From Robertmurraya siralis (GTDB lineage Bacteria > Bacillota > Bacilli > Bacillales > Cytobacillaceae): a stretch of DNA of 64,000 nt. The notes beneath the pieces were generated by a model that was not told the DNA's origin, made no database searches, and was given only the letters and a program-made list of their open reading frames with translations. This document shows positions 17,564 to 27,326 of this stretch, one piece after another. The DNA lies in the NCBI RefSeq assembly GCF_005502275.1, contig NZ_SWLZ01000024.1, forward strand, positions 1-64,000, in the 5' to 3' direction. A program made the translations under genes and the position numbers. The stretch's first letter is position 1. Each line of letters starts with the position of its first letter.

Positions 17564-17947
17564 ATGAACGGATTTTATATTTTGCTAATATTGACAGTTG
17601 CATTTCTTGTATATAGCATAATCAACTGGCTCTACCAAAGAAAGATTGTTAAGACTCTTACAGAAGAAGAGTTTCGTGCAGGATATCGAAAAGCACAATT
17701 GATTGATGTTCGGGAACCGAACGAATTTGAGGCTGGACATATTCTTGGTGCAAGAAATATTCCCCTTTCTCAAATGAAAATGAGAATGAAAGAAATCCGT
17801 CCAGACAAGCCTGTATACTTATATTGCCAAAGTGGCATGAGAAGTAGCCGTGCCGCGCAAACCCTTCATCGTAAAGGCTATAAAGATTTATCGCAGCTTA
17901 AAGGCGGATTTAAAAGATGGACAGGCAAGATCAAAACAAAAAAATAG
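17564..17947 (+). CDS. yqhL: YqhL, membrane-anchored rhodanese-like protein
   Basis: 127 aa from ATG at 17564, after AAGGAGAAAGGAT. An N-terminal membrane segment (about 2-21) precedes a single rhodanese domain: 'LIDVREPNEFEAGHILGARN', the active-site loop CQSGMRS (persulfide Cys, about residue 88) and 'LKGGFKRW' at the end. It is likely a sulfurtransferase facing the cytoplasm. It lies between lipM and the gcv genes, as in B. subtilis. Confidence 0.92.
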   Translation: MNGFYILLILTVAFLVYSIINWLYQRKIVKTLTEEEFRAGYRKAQLIDVREPNEFEAGHILGARNIPLSQMKMRMKEIRPDKPVYLYCQSGMRSSRAAQTLHRKGYKDLSQLKGGFKRWTGKIKTKK

Positions 17948-17955
17948 ACAAACAA

Positions 17956-17985
17956 AGAGCTTTGCACATAGGCAAAGCTCCTTTT
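17956..17985. terminator. Terminator of yqhL
   Basis: GAGCTTTGC-ACATAG-GCAAAGCTC followed by CTTTT, 9 bases past the yqhL stop codon. Confidence 0.8.
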
Positions 17986-18090
17986 CATTTGGGACGATAA
18001 TACGCTTTTGATGTTTCGCATTTCGCATAAGATAGTCGAAATATTATACAACAACAATATTAAGCACACTACCTTTTATTAAAAATTATA

Positions 18091-19551
18091 TTATAGTTTT
18101 TGATAGCGCAAGATCGGTTTTCTCGCTGCCGTTGTTTCATCAAGACGACCTACGACTGTAGAATGCGGAGCCTCTTGAACAATTTCTGGATTCTCCTCCG
18201 CTTCTTTGGCGATTTGGATCATCGCGTCACAGAAGGCATCTAACGTTTCCTTTGACTCCGTTTCGGTCGGCTCAATCATGATGCACTCCTCCACATTCAG
18301 CGGGAAATAAATCGTTGGTGGGTGATAGCCAAAATCAAGGAGACGCTTAGCAATATCCAATGTTCTCACCCCAAGCTTTTTTTGACGCTTCCCGCTTAGG
18401 ACGAACTCGTGCTTACAATGTCTATCAAATGGAAGATCGTAGAATGGCGCCAATCTTCTCATCATATAGTTGGCATTTAGTACCGCATATTCTGTTACAG
18501 CTTTGAGCCCATCTGGACCCATGCTGCGAATATACGTATAAGCACGGACATTAATTCCGAAATTACCATAATAAGGTTTAACGCGACCGATTGAGTGCGG
18601 ACGGTTATAATCCAGTACATATTCGTCTCCCTGCTTCGTGACGACAGGCTTCGGTAAAAACGGAATTAAATCTTCCTTCACTCCTACAGGTCCTGAACCT
18701 GGACCACCGCCACCATGGGGGCCAGTAAATGTTTTATGAAGGTTTAAATGGACGACATCAAAGCCCATATCACCTGGTCTTGCTTTTGAAAGCACAGCAT
18801 TTAAATTGGCACCGTCATAGTATAGCTTCCCACCGGCTCCGTGGACAATTTCAGCCATCTCTACGATATTTTCTTCAAATAGACCTAAAGTATTAGGATT
18901 TGTCAGCATCAATGCTGCTGTATCTTCTCCAACTACGTTTCGTAAATCTTCCAAATCTACTAATCCGTGCTCATTTGACTTCACTGTTACCGTCTCAAAA
19001 CCAGCTACCGTTGCGGATGCAGGGTTTGTTCCATGTGCAGAGTCAGGAACAATCACCTTCGTTCGTTTCGTATCTCCGTTTGCTTCATGATAAGCGCGAA
19101 TCATCATTAAGCCAGTCCATTCTCCATGGGCACCAGCTGCAGGCTGTAACGTAACTTCATCCATGCCTGTGATTTCAATTAAATGCTCTTGAAGGTCATA
19201 CATAAGCTCCAAGGCACCTTGGACAGAGCTCTCATCCTGCAATGGATGAATATGAGCAAAGCCATTAAAGCGAGCTACATTTTCATTAATTTTCGGATTG
19301 TATTTCATCGTACAAGAACCGAGTGGATAGAAACCAGAATCGACCCCATGATTTCGCTTCGATAACGCAGTGTAGTGACGCATAATGTCGAGCTCCGATA
19401 CTTCCGGTAATTCCGCTTCTTCCGCTCGTAAATAGCCTTCCGGTAAAAGCTCGCTCACATCAACCTCTGGAACATCCATTTCTGGAAGGCTGTAACCAAC
19501 TCTGCCTCGCTTGCTAAGTTCAAATATAAGGGCTTGATCTTCTTTATGCAT
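18091..19551 (-). CDS. gcvPB: Glycine dehydrogenase (decarboxylating), subunit 2
   Basis: 486 aa from ATG at 19551, which overlaps the gcvPA stop by 8 bp (translational coupling); the frame is open 24 bp further up. This is the PLP-binding half of the split P-protein. The PLP lysine lies in '[20 protein letters not shown]'. Other signatures are '[12 protein letters not shown]', '[10 protein letters not shown]' and '[11 protein letters not shown]'. With GcvPA it decarboxylates glycine and passes aminomethyl to lipoyl-GcvH. It is the last gene of the riboswitch-controlled operon. Confidence 0.97.
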   Translation of the reverse strand: MHKEDQALIFELSKRGRVGYSLPEMDVPEVDVSELLPEGYLRAEEAELPEVSELDIMRHYTALSKRNHGVDSGFYPLGSCTMKYNPKINENVARFNGFAHIHPLQDESSVQGALELMYDLQEHLIEITGMDEVTLQPAAGAHGEWTGLMMIRAYHEANGDTKRTKVIVPDSAHGTNPASATVAGFETVTVKSNEHGLVDLEDLRNVVGEDTAALMLTNPNTLGLFEENIVEMAEIVHGAGGKLYYDGANLNAVLSKARPGDMGFDVVHLNLHKTFTGPHGGGGPGSGPVGVKEDLIPFLPKPVVTKQGDEYVLDYNRPHSIGRVKPYYGNFGINVRAYTYIRSMGPDGLKAVTEYAVLNANYMMRRLAPFYDLPFDRHCKHEFVLSGKRQKKLGVRTLDIAKRLLDFGYHPPTIYFPLNVEECIMIEPTETESKETLDAFCDAMIQIAKEAEENPEIVQEAPHSTVVGRLDETTAARKPILRYQKL

Positions 19552-20890
19552 GGAAATCCCCCATTTCTTGCGCAAATGTATCGATCTCTTCTTTCGTTCT
19601 CAACTCTGTAACCGCTACTAACATGTGCTGTTCGAGCTCAGGGTAATCACGACCTAGATCGTAACCACCGATAATTCCTTTTTGCAGGAGAGCTTGATTC
19701 ATTTCTTTCACAGGATTTGAAACCTTTACGACAAACTCATTAAAGGATGGACCGTCAAAAACAATCTCCAACCCTTTTTCTTGCAAAACCTTCTTTGCAT
19801 AATGGGCTTTCTGGATGTTTTGTAGCGCCATTTCCTTCACGCCTTTTCTTCCTAAAGCGGTCATCGCTACAGATGCAGCTAATGCATTCAACGCTTGATT
19901 CGAACAGATATTTGACGTTGCCTTATCACGACGAATATGTTGCTCACGCGCTTGAAGAGTAAGAACAAACCCTCTTCTTCCTTCATCGTCAGTCGTTTGT
20001 CCAACTAAACGGCCTGGTACTTTTCTCATCAATTTGCTCGTGACAGCAAAATAACCACAATGCGGACCACCGAATGCTGTAGGAATACCAAATGGCTGCG
20101 CATCCCCTACAACAATGTCTGCACCAAACCTTCCAGGAGGAGTTAAGGCACCAAGAGCTAATGGATTACTAGAGACAACAAACATCGCTTTTTGTTCGTG
20201 GGCAACCTCTTCTATCTCTGCCAGCGGCTCAAGTCGGCCAAAGAAATTTGGGTATTGCACAATCACTGCTGCAGTATCCGAATCAACCATTGACTGTAAC
20301 GCTTCCAGATCGGTAATCCCATCCTTTTGCGGAACTTCAATGACTTCGATATATTGTCCCTTTGCGTACATCTTCACGACTTCTTTTGATTCTGGATGAA
20401 CCGCGCTGGAGACCAGTACTTTCTTTCTGCGTGTTTGACCTGCACTAAGCATGGCTGCTTCGGCGAGAGCCGTTCCACCATCATACATAGAAGAGTTGGC
20501 AACATCCATTCCTGTCAGTTCACAGATCATCGTCTGAAATTCAAAAATGGCTTGTAATTCACCTTGAGAAATCTCTGGCTGATACGGTGTATAGGCTGTA
20601 TAAAATTCTGAACGTGATAATACGTGATCGACGATAACAGGCATATAATGATCATATACACCTGCTCCTAGAAAACTAGAATGAGACTTTAAATCAGCAT
20701 TTTTATTAGCTAATCGAGTCAATTCTTTCAATAGTGCAGATTCCGATTTTGCTGCTTTAATATTATAGTTTCCCTTAAATTGAACACTTTTCGGAATATC
20801 ATCAAAAAGCTCCTGAATGGAAGAAACACCGATCGTATCAAGCATTTCTTTTTGGTCGGCTTCAGTCATCGGTAAGTAACGATGCTTCAT
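19544..20890 (-). CDS. gcvPA: Glycine dehydrogenase (decarboxylating), subunit 1
   Basis: 448 aa, the usual length of the N-terminal half of split P-protein. It starts '[20 protein letters not shown]'. '[20 protein letters not shown]' and '[11 protein letters not shown]' are hallmark motifs, as are '[20 protein letters not shown]' and '[20 protein letters not shown]'. It works as a heterotetramer with GcvPB. A 46-bp spacer with a GAAAGGGG RBS follows gcvT. Confidence 0.97.
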   Translation of the reverse strand: MKHRYLPMTEADQKEMLDTIGVSSIQELFDDIPKSVQFKGNYNIKAAKSESALLKELTRLANKNADLKSHSSFLGAGVYDHYMPVIVDHVLSRSEFYTAYTPYQPEISQGELQAIFEFQTMICELTGMDVANSSMYDGGTALAEAAMLSAGQTRRKKVLVSSAVHPESKEVVKMYAKGQYIEVIEVPQKDGITDLEALQSMVDSDTAAVIVQYPNFFGRLEPLAEIEEVAHEQKAMFVVSSNPLALGALTPPGRFGADIVVGDAQPFGIPTAFGGPHCGYFAVTSKLMRKVPGRLVGQTTDDEGRRGFVLTLQAREQHIRRDKATSNICSNQALNALAASVAMTALGRKGVKEMALQNIQKAHYAKKVLQEKGLEIVFDGPSFNEFVVKVSNPVKEMNQALLQKGIIGGYDLGRDYPELEQHMLVAVTELRTKEEIDTFAQEMGDFHA

Positions 20891-20936
20891 TGCGGATTCC
20901 CCTTTCTTTTCCTGGCAAATTTAGTTTTCATTCCTT

Positions 20937-22040
20937 TTAAGAGCGAGTTCGTTTATAAAATGGAGTTGGGATCACTTTCGCTTTTACTTTCTTGCCGCGA
21001 ATTTCAACTGCCACTTCTGTATCAGGCGCACCAAATTTACTTTCAATAAGTGCCAAGCCAATATTTTTCTTTAATGTAGGAGATTGAGTACCAGTAGTCA
21101 CATCGCCAATTTTTTGATCATCGATATAAACTGGATAGCCATGGCGTGGAATTCCTCTTTCTATCATCTCAATACCAACTAATGTACGAGGAACACCGGA
21201 CTCTTTTTGCTTCTTTAACGCTTCTTTTCCAAAGAAATCAGCTTCTTTATTAAGCTTTACGGCAAATCCAATCCCAGCTTCTAACGGTGAAATTTGCGGT
21301 GAAAGCTCTTGACCATAAAGAGCTAAAGTTGCCTCGAAACGCAACGTATCTCTTGCCCCTAAGCCGCATGGCAAAACTCCGTCATCTTGTCCGGCTGCTA
21401 AAACTTCATTCCAAATCAGAACAGCATCTTCACTCGCGCAATAGATTTCAAAGCCATCCTCACCAGTGTAGCCAGTTCTAGAGACAAGCGTTTTCTTTCC
21501 TGCTATTTCCACTTCAAGCTGGAACTTAAAGAAGCCAATCTTACTTAGGTCTTCCTTTGCCAGCTTTTGCAATACCTTTTCTGCTATTGGTCCCTGTAAT
21601 GCTAGCTGAGCCATGCTCTCAGAGATATTTTTGAGCGTAACCCCTTCATCGACATGCTTCTCTAGCCAATTATAATCTTTCGTAATATTTGCCGCATTTA
21701 CCACGAGTAAATAATCATCTTCCCCTAGTTTGTAAACGAGTAAATCATCCACTGTGCCACCATTTTCATAGCACATAGCGGTATATTGAGCACCACCAGC
21801 ACTCAACTTTGAAATATCATTTGTCATCATTTTTTGCAGATAAGAAAGACTGTTTGGACCTTTAACTTCAATCTCCCCCATATGAGAGACATCAAATAAT
21901 CCTGCCTTAGTTCGAACAGCTTCATGTTCCTCTTTAATGCTGGAAAACTGTACAGGAAGGTCCCATCCGCCAAAATCAATTGTTTTTCCCCCATATTGTT
22001 TGTAAACTTCAAATAAAGGAGTGCGCTTTAGCTCAGACAT
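20937..22040 (-). CDS. gcvT: Aminomethyltransferase (glycine cleavage T protein)
   Basis: 367 aa, full length. Motifs are '[20 protein letters not shown]', '[14 protein letters not shown]' and '[14 protein letters not shown]', with the C-terminal barrel '[20 protein letters not shown]'. It transfers the methylene group from aminomethyl-lipoyl-GcvH to tetrahydrofolate, releasing ammonia. First gene of gcvT-gcvPA-gcvPB, behind the glycine riboswitch and its terminator. Confidence 0.97.
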   Translation of the reverse strand: MSELKRTPLFEVYKQYGGKTIDFGGWDLPVQFSSIKEEHEAVRTKAGLFDVSHMGEIEVKGPNSLSYLQKMMTNDISKLSAGGAQYTAMCYENGGTVDDLLVYKLGEDDYLLVVNAANITKDYNWLEKHVDEGVTLKNISESMAQLALQGPIAEKVLQKLAKEDLSKIGFFKFQLEVEIAGKKTLVSRTGYTGEDGFEIYCASEDAVLIWNEVLAAGQDDGVLPCGLGARDTLRFEATLALYGQELSPQISPLEAGIGFAVKLNKEADFFGKEALKKQKESGVPRTLVGIEMIERGIPRHGYPVYIDDQKIGDVTTGTQSPTLKKNIGLALIESKFGAPDTEVAVEIRGKKVKAKVIPTPFYKRTRS

Positions 22041-22109
22041 TACATGATCCCCTTTCTTATTTTTACTTGGTATTTATCAAAACCCGCTTAAAAAAGCGAA
22101 ATTTAATCG

Positions 22110-22258
22110 AAAAGCGGAAGCGCCTTGCTCATCGCCGTACAAACTGGAAGAGCTTCGACTTTAGATAAAGGAAACTTGAATCGTGAAGCGATTCATAGTT
22201 GACTTATCGCAGTGAAAGGACCTGAAATTTGCTAGGCGATTGGCGCTGGTGCTAGACC
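22110..22258. repeat. bcr1-like dispersed repeat
   Basis: About 149 bp, opening with AAAAGCGGAAGCGCCTTG and closing with ATTGGCGCTGGTGCTAGAC. In the interior 'CGCAGTGAAAGGACCTGAAA' is typical. This layout matches the bcr1-type short repeats known from Bacillus genomes, which resemble small mobile elements or structured RNAs. It stands between the riboswitch terminator and gcvT, so it lies in the 5' leader of the gcv mRNA. Confidence 0.75.
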
Positions 22259-22292
22259 ATTTTCAAAATCAAACGTTATATCTCTGTCCAAG

Positions 22293-22340
22293 AAAAAAAG
22301 GACAGAGCTCCCCCTTTTCATAAAAGAAAGGTCTCTGTCC
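22293..22340 (-). terminator. Riboswitch-controlled intrinsic terminator
   Basis: On the minus strand GGACAGAG...CTCTGTCC is followed by TTTTTTT. The 5' arm begins directly after the second glycine aptamer (CAGGTGCC-AGGACAGAG), so aptamer folding can compete with the terminator. Confidence 0.85.
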
Positions 22341-22540
22341 TGGCACCTGAAAGTTTACTTACTTGAGTCTTCATGCTGTATGAACACTCCGTAAGCTTTC
22401 CCCTTTGGTGGCTTCATTCTTCCTGTCGAAGCACTCTCCAGAGTTGCGTCAAACAAGTGTACTTTTGCCTGAGAGATTCACAAATTCATGCTTGCTCCTT
22501 CGGCGCTACAACGTAGTCTCTCCCCTTGTTCTCATCCGCG
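22341..22540 (-). promoter_or_regulatory. Tandem glycine riboswitch
   Basis: Two aptamers are visible on the minus strand. The first has GGGGAGAGACTAC, GCGCCGAAGGAGCAAGC and AATCTCTCAGGCAAAAG. The second has CTGGAGAGTG, CCACCAAAGGGGAAAGC and AACTTTCAGGTGCC. These are the conserved elements of the cooperative gcvT-leader riboswitch. Glycine binding should prevent the downstream terminator from forming and switch on gcvT-gcvPA-gcvPB. Confidence 0.95.
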
Positions 22541-22544
22541 TTTA

Positions 22545-23016
22545 TAAAATTTTCCCAGTTGGTCATACTATAAAGTACGAGTTAATACGAATAAATCGAG
22601 ATCATTACAAAAGAGGTATCACATAAAAACGAACATTTTGTTGTTTTGCGCATATATTCATTCATATCATAACGATTGTTTATCCTAAAAAAAACATATT
22701 CGTTCGCTTATAGTCAACATGTGACAAAATTTCTAACTTTCAAATACATCCTACCATGTACATAATATGAGGGCAATATCTTTTTCTGAAAAGCTACGAT
22801 ATTGTTGAGCAAGTGATTTAAGAATCATTACGTATGAAACAAAGGTTTCATATACCTTTCAGTTATGCTAAAAAGCCATAAGAAAACAGGTTTTCCATGG
22901 AATCAGAGAGAAAATAATCGAAAAGTCATCACTGACATATGACAAAGTTTCGAAAACAAGAGTTCATAATCATTTCATTTATTCACAGAAAACACGAGTT
23001 AAAAGGAGCAAATACT
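22545..23016. other. Spacer between gcvT riboswitch and yqhH
   Basis: About 470 AT-rich bases between divergent transcription units. It must carry the gcv promoter and the yqhH promoter, but I cannot place either with confidence. No ORF or repeat is convincing. Confidence 0.5.
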
Positions 23017-24714
23017 ATGACGGTAGAAATACAATTCGATACATCATGGGCAGATGGTTTTTTTCAAAAAATTGAAGATGACGGTCCTTGGGGGAATTGG
23101 GACTTATACAAACTGGCAATCGAAGTGGAAAAACACACGGTCATTGATGATTTTGAGGGCTTACAGGCTCCAAAACATCTCCCTCAGCTAACACCATTAC
23201 CGCATCAGCTTGAAGTAGCAAAGCGAGTTGTGGAAGATATGAATGGGAAAGCGATATTAGCCGATGAGGTCGGATTAGGAAAAACGATCGAAGCAGGCCT
23301 AATCTTAAAAGAATATATGATTAGAGGGCTCGTAAAAAAAGCCTTAATTTTAGTCCCTGCATCCCTTGTCACACAATGGGCCAATGAACTAACGAGTAAA
23401 TTTTATATTCCAGCAGTCGCCCAAAAGAAAAGCTACGTTTGGGAGCAATATGATGTCGTCGTATCATCGATCGACACAGCCAAGCGCAATCCTCATCGCG
23501 ACATCATTTTCCAACAGGATTATGATTTAATTATTATCGATGAAGCTCATAAACTAAAAAATAATAAAACGAAAAACTATGAATTTGTCCAAAGTTTAAA
23601 AAAGAAATTTTGTCTTTTATTAACAGCCACTCCTATCCAAAATCGCATAAGTGAAATCTTTAATCTTGTCTCCTTATTAAAACCTGGACATTTAGGGAAT
23701 GAGTCCGCTTTTTATGAAAAATATAAAAGAGATTCACGTTCATTAGATGATAATGAGCATTTAAAACAATTAGTCAATAAAGTGATGATTCGCAATCGCA
23801 GAGCAGACACCGGCATTGAATGGACTGATCGGCATGTAGAAACAATTCCTATCGAGTTTTCACAGGAAGAACAGCAATTGTATGATGCCATTTCTGAGCT
23901 AAGGAGTGAGGATAATTGGATGGCGACGAGCGCTTTTTCAATCATGACGTTGCAAAGGGAAGCATGCAGCAGCCGTGAAGCTGTCTTCGTAACTTTGAAA
24001 AACATGCTTGCGAAACAGGAGTCACCAAGTCCTGCATACGAGCAGCAAATTCAAACACTCGCGGAAAAGGTACAGGCAATCCAAAGGAATTCAAAAGCAG
24101 AAAAGGCTCTCGAGCTGATTCGAAATATTGATGATAAAGTGATCATTTTTACTGAATATAGGGCAACGCAAATGTATCTTCAATGGTTTTTAAAACAAAA
24201 TGGCATTACTTCCGTTCCATTTAGAGGTGGATTTAAGCGCGGAAAAAAGGATTGGATGCGCGAATTGTTCCAAAAACACGCACAGGTATTAATCGCGACA
24301 GAAGCAGGTGGAGAAGGGATTAACCTTCAATTTTGTCATCATATCATCAACTTTGATTTACCCTGGAATCCGATGCGGCTCGAACAAAGAATTGGCCGGG
24401 TTCATCGCCTTGGTCAAGAGAAGGATGTTCACATCTATAACTTCGCAACTAAAGGAACGGTGGAAGAGCATGTATTAAAGCTTCTGCACGAAAAAATTTC
24501 TTTATTTGAAAAAGTCGTGGGCGAACTTGATGATATTCTCTCCAAGCTTGAGTTCGGCAACTTTGAGGATTACTTAATCGATATCTTCGGCCACTCTACC
24601 TCAGAAGGAGAAATGAAAATTAAGATGGATAATCTTGCTTCAATGATTCAATTTGCCGAAGAAATGAAGGGGAGTGAAACGAATGCAGCAGCAGGAAATT
24701 CAACGGTTTCTTAA
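23017..24714 (+). CDS. yqhH: YqhH, SNF2-family helicase
   Basis: 565 aa from ATG at 23017, 8 nt after AAGGAG; the frame is open 26 codons upstream. SWI2/SNF2 motifs are in order: Q-like 'LTPLPHQLEVAKRV', I 'ILADEVGLGKTIEAGLIL', II 'DLIIIDEAHKLKN', III 'LLLTATPIQN', V 'ATEAGGEGINLQF' and VI 'QRIGRVHRLGQ'. It is an ATP-dependent DNA translocase of the RapA-like subgroup; its cellular role is not known. It is divergent from gcvT and overlaps yqhG by 32 bp. Confidence 0.95.
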   Translation: MTVEIQFDTSWADGFFQKIEDDGPWGNWDLYKLAIEVEKHTVIDDFEGLQAPKHLPQLTPLPHQLEVAKRVVEDMNGKAILADEVGLGKTIEAGLILKEYMIRGLVKKALILVPASLVTQWANELTSKFYIPAVAQKKSYVWEQYDVVVSSIDTAKRNPHRDIIFQQDYDLIIIDEAHKLKNNKTKNYEFVQSLKKKFCLLLTATPIQNRISEIFNLVSLLKPGHLGNESAFYEKYKRDSRSLDDNEHLKQLVNKVMIRNRRADTGIEWTDRHVETIPIEFSQEEQQLYDAISELRSEDNWMATSAFSIMTLQREACSSREAVFVTLKNMLAKQESPSPAYEQQIQTLAEKVQAIQRNSKAEKALELIRNIDDKVIIFTEYRATQMYLQWFLKQNGITSVPFRGGFKRGKKDWMRELFQKHAQVLIATEAGGEGINLQFCHHIINFDLPWNPMRLEQRIGRVHRLGQEKDVHIYNFATKGTVEEHVLKLLHEKISLFEKVVGELDDILSKLEFGNFEDYLIDIFGHSTSEGEMKIKMDNLASMIQFAEEMKGSETNAAAGNSTVS

Positions 24715-25483
24715 AAATTATTTTCAGGCCAACGGCTGTGAGATTATCGAGGAAGAAAAAGGGTATATGACGGTGCAATTAACGATTGAATTAGACAAGG
24801 AACTGATGAATCGACCGTTTTACTGGCATTATCTAGAAAAAACAGGTGGAGTACCCAATCCGATGAAACTGACCTTTATCACCAATCAAGAAGCAGCGCC
24901 AGAGCATATTAAAGGAGAAGTCATTCATTTTGGCTCCCCTCGCCTTCACCAAATCTTTCAATCAACGAAAAACTTGGCTGCTTACATTCGTTTATACGAA
25001 AATCATCGCTTTACATCAGGTCAGCAAGTTCCATTAAAACCGTGGCTAGGTCTTAATGTTCGCATCTCTTATCAATGTGATCGAAAAAGGGATGTGTTTA
25101 AATCACTTGGTTTGCAGCTTATCAATGGACAAATTGTAGAAAATTTCCATGATCGTCTTCTAAATTTACAACTTACACCGAAAATCCCTGATTATTCATT
25201 TACTCTTTCACCGCTTATCATGCCGAAAAGCGGTGTTTCAAGAATTAAAAATCAATTAGTGAGAGAAATTGAACAGGAGGATGACAATTGGGCTGTGGAA
25301 GCAAGGGAGCGTTGGAATAAAGATTTACAACTGCTGGAACATTTTTACGAGGAAATAGAAGTTGATGAAAAAGGCGAAACATATGAGAATGAAAAAAAGG
25401 CCCTTCAAGACCAATACGAGCCTAATGTGAAAATTTCTATCGTCAATGGAGGTCTCTTTTATTTGACCGATCGGGCAGTATAA
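24683..25483 (+). CDS. yqhG: YqhG family protein
   Basis: 266 aa from ATG at 24683; GGGGAG lies 8 nt upstream, and a GTG 9 bp earlier overlaps that RBS. The N-terminal sequence 'EIQRFLKNYFQANGCEIIEE', followed by a beta-rich region with 'RPFYWHYLEKTGGVPNPMKL' and 'IHFGSPRLHQIFQS', is typical of the family. It overlaps the helicase gene yqhH and so probably acts with it. No biochemical function is established. Confidence 0.9.
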   Translation: MQQQEIQRFLKNYFQANGCEIIEEEKGYMTVQLTIELDKELMNRPFYWHYLEKTGGVPNPMKLTFITNQEAAPEHIKGEVIHFGSPRLHQIFQSTKNLAAYIRLYENHRFTSGQQVPLKPWLGLNVRISYQCDRKRDVFKSLGLQLINGQIVENFHDRLLNLQLTPKIPDYSFTLSPLIMPKSGVSRIKNQLVREIEQEDDNWAVEARERWNKDLQLLEHFYEEIEVDEKGETYENEKKALQDQYEPNVKISIVNGGLFYLTDRAV

Positions 25484-25570
25484 GGAAAAAGCTACGCAAA
25501 TTTTTTATTTAAATCAATAATTAAGTTATGTCATTAAAATTGAAACAGACACATTTTATTAAAACATAGA

Positions 25571-25610
25571 AAAAGGATAGACGAACACTTCCATTTCATC
25601 TATCCTTTTA
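25571..25610 (+). terminator. Terminator of yqhH-yqhG
   Basis: AAAGGATAGA pairs with TCTATCCTTTT around a 17-base loop, about 90 bp past yqhG. Confidence 0.75.
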
Positions 25611-25904
25611 TGGGAAAAATGGCATTTTTTCGCATAACAAATTATATGTTCGATAATATATTGCTCCAATACGATTTGCCGCTGCACCCATTCATTCAAT
25701 CATTTCGAGAGTACATATTTCAAACTCTCATCGTTTCACTTAAGGTTGTAGTAGAACATGCGATCAGTTTAGAACCAACGCAAACAAAAAAGTACACCAC
25801 TATATAAGTATATAAGTGATGTACACAGCTTGTCAGCAAAAGGCAGCAAAAAATCGAATGGTATAAAATGCGTTCATTCTCCAGTCCCTTGCTTCAATGG
25901 GACT
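25611..25904. other. Non-coding spacer where sin/tas genes would be
   Basis: In B. subtilis sinI, sinR, tasA, sipW, tapA and yqzG lie between yqhG and yqzE. Here the spacer is short and holds no ORF with recognisable similarity, only the terminator at 25786-25824. Confidence 0.6.
25786..25824 (-). terminator. Terminator of the comG-yqzE transcript
   Basis: GTACATCACTTATATA and TATATAGTGGTGTAC form a long imperfect stem on the minus strand, followed by TTTTTTG, about 80 bp downstream of yqzE. Confidence 0.8.
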
Positions 25905-26084
25905 TTATCTTCTTTTCTTCTTCATGCTTATAAATGCATACGGCAGGAGACCAAACCAACGGTACCAAAAGCTTGCCTTGCCACCTTTTCTTTCTTGCTT
26001 AATCTTTATTCGCTCGTCTTTTGGCTGGTCAATATATTTCACGACTGTTTCTGTAATATACTTTACATAATCATTTGTTTTCAC
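25905..26084 (-). CDS. yqzE: YqzE family protein
   Basis: 59 aa from a GTG start at 26084 with AGGAG upstream. The translation begins 'MKTNDYVKYITETVVKYI', continues with a basic 'DERIKIKQERKGGKAS' and ends 'WYRWFGLLPYAFISMKKKRR'. Sequence and position immediately downstream of comGG match YqzE, a small conserved protein with a basic middle and a hydrophobic C-terminal segment. The function is unknown; it is co-transcribed with comG in B. subtilis. Confidence 0.85.
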   Translation of the reverse strand: MKTNDYVKYITETVVKYIDQPKDERIKIKQERKGGKASFWYRWFGLLPYAFISMKKKRR

Positions 26085-26186
26085 TTTATCGGCACTCCTA
26101 ACAGACTCATTGTCAGTAGCAGTATATCCGAAAATAAATATTCTATTACCACCAACAACAAAGTAGACAGAAATTTGCTAAAGAGC

Positions 26187-26564
26187 TTAGTTTCGTTCCG
26201 TCCATTTCACCATTTTTTGCAGTTCCTGATCAAAATACCCTACTCCTGTAAGTTCCCCTTGAGATGAAGTAAATAATCGAAATGAAATTTGCAGTTGCTC
26301 AGGGTCAAGTTCTTCGATTTGGTACGTAACAGTGCCGTTTTCATAATGGAATTGCCCCGTTTTCTTAAATTGCTCTTCTGTAATTAACAATATTTCAACC
26401 TTTTTTAAAGATTGGAGAAACATAAATTGGTTTCTCTCAAACTCCGCAAGTTCAAATTGAAATCTTTTTTCCATCACATATTGCTGAAAGTGAACAGCTA
26501 AAAAGGATGAAAATAAAAGCAAAATACAAAGGGTTACAGGAAAGGTAAATCCTCGTGCATTCAT
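26187..26564 (-). CDS. comGG: Competence pseudopilin ComGG
   Basis: 125 aa. An N-terminal hydrophobic pilin-like helix (about 8-27, 'TFPVTLCILLLFSSFLAVHF') follows a very short leader 'MNARG'. The rest is a small mixed alpha/beta domain. ComGG is a minor pseudopilin of the competence transformation pilus. It starts 4 bp before the comGF stop, so it is translationally coupled. Confidence 0.85.
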   Translation of the reverse strand: MNARGFTFPVTLCILLLFSSFLAVHFQQYVMEKRFQFELAEFERNQFMFLQSLKKVEILLITEEQFKKTGQFHYENGTVTYQIEELDPEQLQISFRLFTSSQGELTGVGYFDQELQKMVKWTERN

Positions 26565-27046
26565 TCTTCTTCAACCCCATTCTCTACAGAGCTAATAAAA
26601 GAAAAGATCGTCGCCTGATTAAAGTGGTGAAATAAGTCTTTCACTTCTATTGTGATTGCGTTTTCCTCCTTTGAAAAAGTGACAGAAGCAACATTTTGAA
26701 GAACAACCTCATGTCCTTTCCTGTTTACCTGTTTTCTTAAAACATTTTGATATTTTTGATAGGAAATGCTCTCTTCTCCCTTTATTAAAATTAATTCACC
26801 ATTTACTACCTCAACGTGATCACTTGATTGAATATCCTTCTTCGTTTGACTGATAAATAACTCCCATTCCATTTTCTGAATTCTAGCCTCCACCGCATGA
26901 TCATAAAAAATAATTTGAAATAATAGCGGCAGGAAGGAGATCATTAAACAAAAGATCGAGAATGAAAAAAGCATCTCTAGCATCGTGAAACCACTCTCAC
27001 TCAAGTCGTTCGCATTTCTCCCTCTCTTCTGCAAAAGAGTTTTCAT
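26561..27046 (-). CDS. comGF: Competence pseudopilin ComGF
   Basis: 161 aa. A prepilin-like N-terminus 'ESGFTMLEMLFSFSIFCLMI' has the G|F cleavage site at about residue 19/20 and Glu5 of the mature protein. It overlaps comGE by 50 bp. Minor pseudopilin needed for DNA transport across the wall during transformation. The domain after the helix ('LQNVASVTFSKEENAITIEV') fits ComGF. Confidence 0.88.
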   Translation of the reverse strand: MKTLLQKRGRNANDLSESGFTMLEMLFSFSIFCLMISFLPLLFQIIFYDHAVEARIQKMEWELFISQTKKDIQSSDHVEVVNGELILIKGEESISYQKYQNVLRKQVNRKGHEVVLQNVASVTFSKEENAITIEVKDLFHHFNQATIFSFISSVENGVEEE

Positions 27047-27326
27047 ATTTAATACACACCTTTATCGGAGAATTCAATCCTGTCTCCCAATGAATACGGA
27101 AAGATTCATTTTCTCTATGGATTATGCCACTTTCCATAAAACCGTCCTGTAGATAGTGTTGAAGCACCTCGTACATTAAATGAGTTGCAGAGATTTCCTT
27201 TTGGATATCTAACGATTGCTTACTAACATGTAAATATAAAGGAAGAAGTGTAAGACACATTAACATCCAGACCGTTAGGGAGAGAAAAAGTTCAGCTAAG
27301 AAAAAGCCTCTACATCCTTTTAACAT
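26997..27326 (-). CDS. comGE: Competence pseudopilin ComGE
   Basis: 109 aa. The N-terminus 'GCRGFFLAELFLSLTVWMLM' is a divergent prepilin motif (G|F, Glu at +5 approximately). One hydrophobic helix is followed by a small domain. It overlaps comGD by 17 bp and comGF by 50 bp, a packing typical of the comG operon. Sequence is weakly conserved in this family, so the call rests partly on position. Confidence 0.82.
   Translation of the reverse strand: MLKGCRGFFLAELFLSLTVWMLMCLTLLPLYLHVSKQSLDIQKEISATHLMYEVLQHYLQDGFMESGIIHRENESFRIHWETGLNSPIKVCIKYENSFAEEREKCERLE

Noticed and set aside
25610-25807. 65-codon plus-strand frame between yqhG and yqzE
   Set aside because: It begins inside a terminator, crosses another hairpin and has no RBS; treated as non-coding.
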